Assembly (NCBI GenBank): GCA_021825225.1
Contig: JAKAIH010000170.1
Span: forward strand, 1-6,346
Length of the DNA stretch: 6,346 bases
From: Pseudomonadota bacterium
Lineage (GTDB): Bacteria; Pseudomonadota; Gammaproteobacteria; Burkholderiales; SG8-39
Reading direction: 5' to 3'
Below the pieces are notes generated by a model. That model saw only the letters and a program-made list of their open reading frames with translations. It ran no database searches and had not been told where the DNA came from. Below, piece by piece: positions 5,662 to 6,346 of this stretch. A program made the translations under genes and the position numbers. Within the stretch, counting starts at the first letter, position 1, and the number at the start of each line of letters is the position of its first letter.

Positions 5662-6346
5662 CTAGGTGCGCAATTTGGCGCCTACGCGCTGCTCCAGAAG
5701 TTGCAGCATTTGCGCCATCGCCGCCTCCGCTTCCGCGTCGGTCAGCGTTTTCGAAGTATCTTGCATAACTACCCGAAATGCAAGGCTTTTTTTGCCTGCG
5801 TCGACCCCTTTTCCGCGGTATAAGTCGAACAGCCAGAGGTCCTGTACGACAGCCGGGCGGGAGACCAGCATGGCCTGCAGCAAGGCCTGCGCCGGCACCG
5901 ATTCGTCCACCACCAACGCGAGGTCGCGGATCACCGGCGGGAACTTGGACACCTCCCGGTATTGGGGCATGCGCGCGGCAAGCAGCGCATCGAGCTCGAG
6001 TTCGAACAGGATCGACGCCTGCGGCAATTCGTATTTCTGCTGCCAGCGCGGGTGCAATTCACCCAGCCAGCCGATGCAGCGGCCGTCAATTAGCACGTTC
6101 GCCGCGCGCCCCGGGTGCAGCGCCGGGTGGTTCGTGCGCTCGAAGCGCAGCTGCCAGGGCACGAGCAGGCTCTCGACGTCGCCCTTGAGGTCGTAGAAAT
6201 CCACATCGCGCTGGGCGAGACCCCACTGCTCGGGGTGCGCCGGACCGTAGGCGATCGCCGCGAGCTTGAGCGGCTGGTCTATGCCGCCCACGGTGAGCGG
6301 GCCGTCGGCCACGCCGGCGTCGGCGCGGAACACGCGTCCGAGTTCG
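5662..6346 (-). CDS. pheT: Phenylalanyl-tRNA synthetase beta subunit, C-terminal part (cut by window edge)
   Basis: The final 227 residues of a protein usually about 790-810 long; the start lies beyond the right edge and the frame is open to 6345. PheT joins PheS in an alpha2-beta2 enzyme that charges tRNA-Phe with phenylalanine in the cytoplasm. The fragment opens with ELGRVFRADAG, typical of the catalytic-core-like B6/B7 region, and continues with DFYDLKGDVESLL, HPALHPGRAANVLIDG and GWLGELHP. The last 98 residues or so form the ferredoxin-fold anticodon-binding (FDX-ACB, B8) domain: YREVSKFPPVIRDLALVVDE, then LWLFDLYRGKGVDAGKKSLA, then the closing block from FRVVMQDTSKTLTDAEAEA to the end. 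No break is seen. It is the first gene visible of the pheT-ihfA-merR unit; pheS would be expected upstream, outside the window. Confidence 0.95.
   Translation of the reverse strand, partial: ELGRVFRADAGVADGPLTVGGIDQPLKLAAIAYGPAHPEQWGLAQRDVDFYDLKGDVESLLVPWQLRFERTNHPALHPGRAANVLIDGRCIGWLGELHPRWQQKYELPQASILFELELDALLAARMPQYREVSKFPPVIRDLALVVDESVPAQALLQAMLVSRPAVVQDLWLFDLYRGKGVDAGKKSLAFRVVMQDTSKTLTDAEAEAAMAQMLQLLEQRVGAKLRT

Overview
The window looks like chromosomal DNA from a GC-rich betaproteobacterium. The evidence is the strong GC bias at third codon positions, the character of the PheT, IhfA and MerR-like proteins, the gene order pheT-ihfA-merR-tRNA-Pro(GGG), and a tRNA gene that encodes its own CCA end. 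The genus cannot be fixed from the sequence alone.

Left part (1-4771, plus strand): an array of genes reading rightwards. It holds the C-terminal end of a DHA2 (EmrB/QacA type) drug exporter, a small DUF1993 protein, a complete DHA2-type exporter, a membrane-anchored periplasmic DUF3014 protein, and a complete Fsr-type (fosmidomycin resistance) exporter. So three MFS exporters lie within 4.8 kb, interleaved with two proteins of unknown function. The genes are spaced by 59-154 bases and several have their own -10-like element. The array therefore looks like separate short transcription units rather than one operon, except that DUF1993 and the second DHA2 gene may be cotranscribed.

Right part (4801-6346, minus strand): a conserved housekeeping block read leftwards. 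It holds the end of pheT (phenylalanyl-tRNA synthetase beta chain), ihfA (IHF alpha subunit, 9 bases downstream), a MerR-family regulator overlapping ihfA by 26 bases, tRNA-Pro(GGG), and a clear Rho-independent terminator. The terminator separates this block from the convergent fsr gene.

Most of the window is ordinary. I did not find an undescribed multi-gene system. The points most worth a second look are: (i) a possible vestige of the 3' end of a quinone-oxidoreductase-like gene on the minus strand at about 400-470, between the first exporter and DUF1993; (ii) a perfect 9-bp inverted repeat whose right arm overlaps the predicted -35 box of fsr, as an operator might; and (iii) the 26-base ihfA/merR overlap. 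No mobile element, integrase, CRISPR array or origin was seen. No stretch longer than 300 bases lacks a gene.
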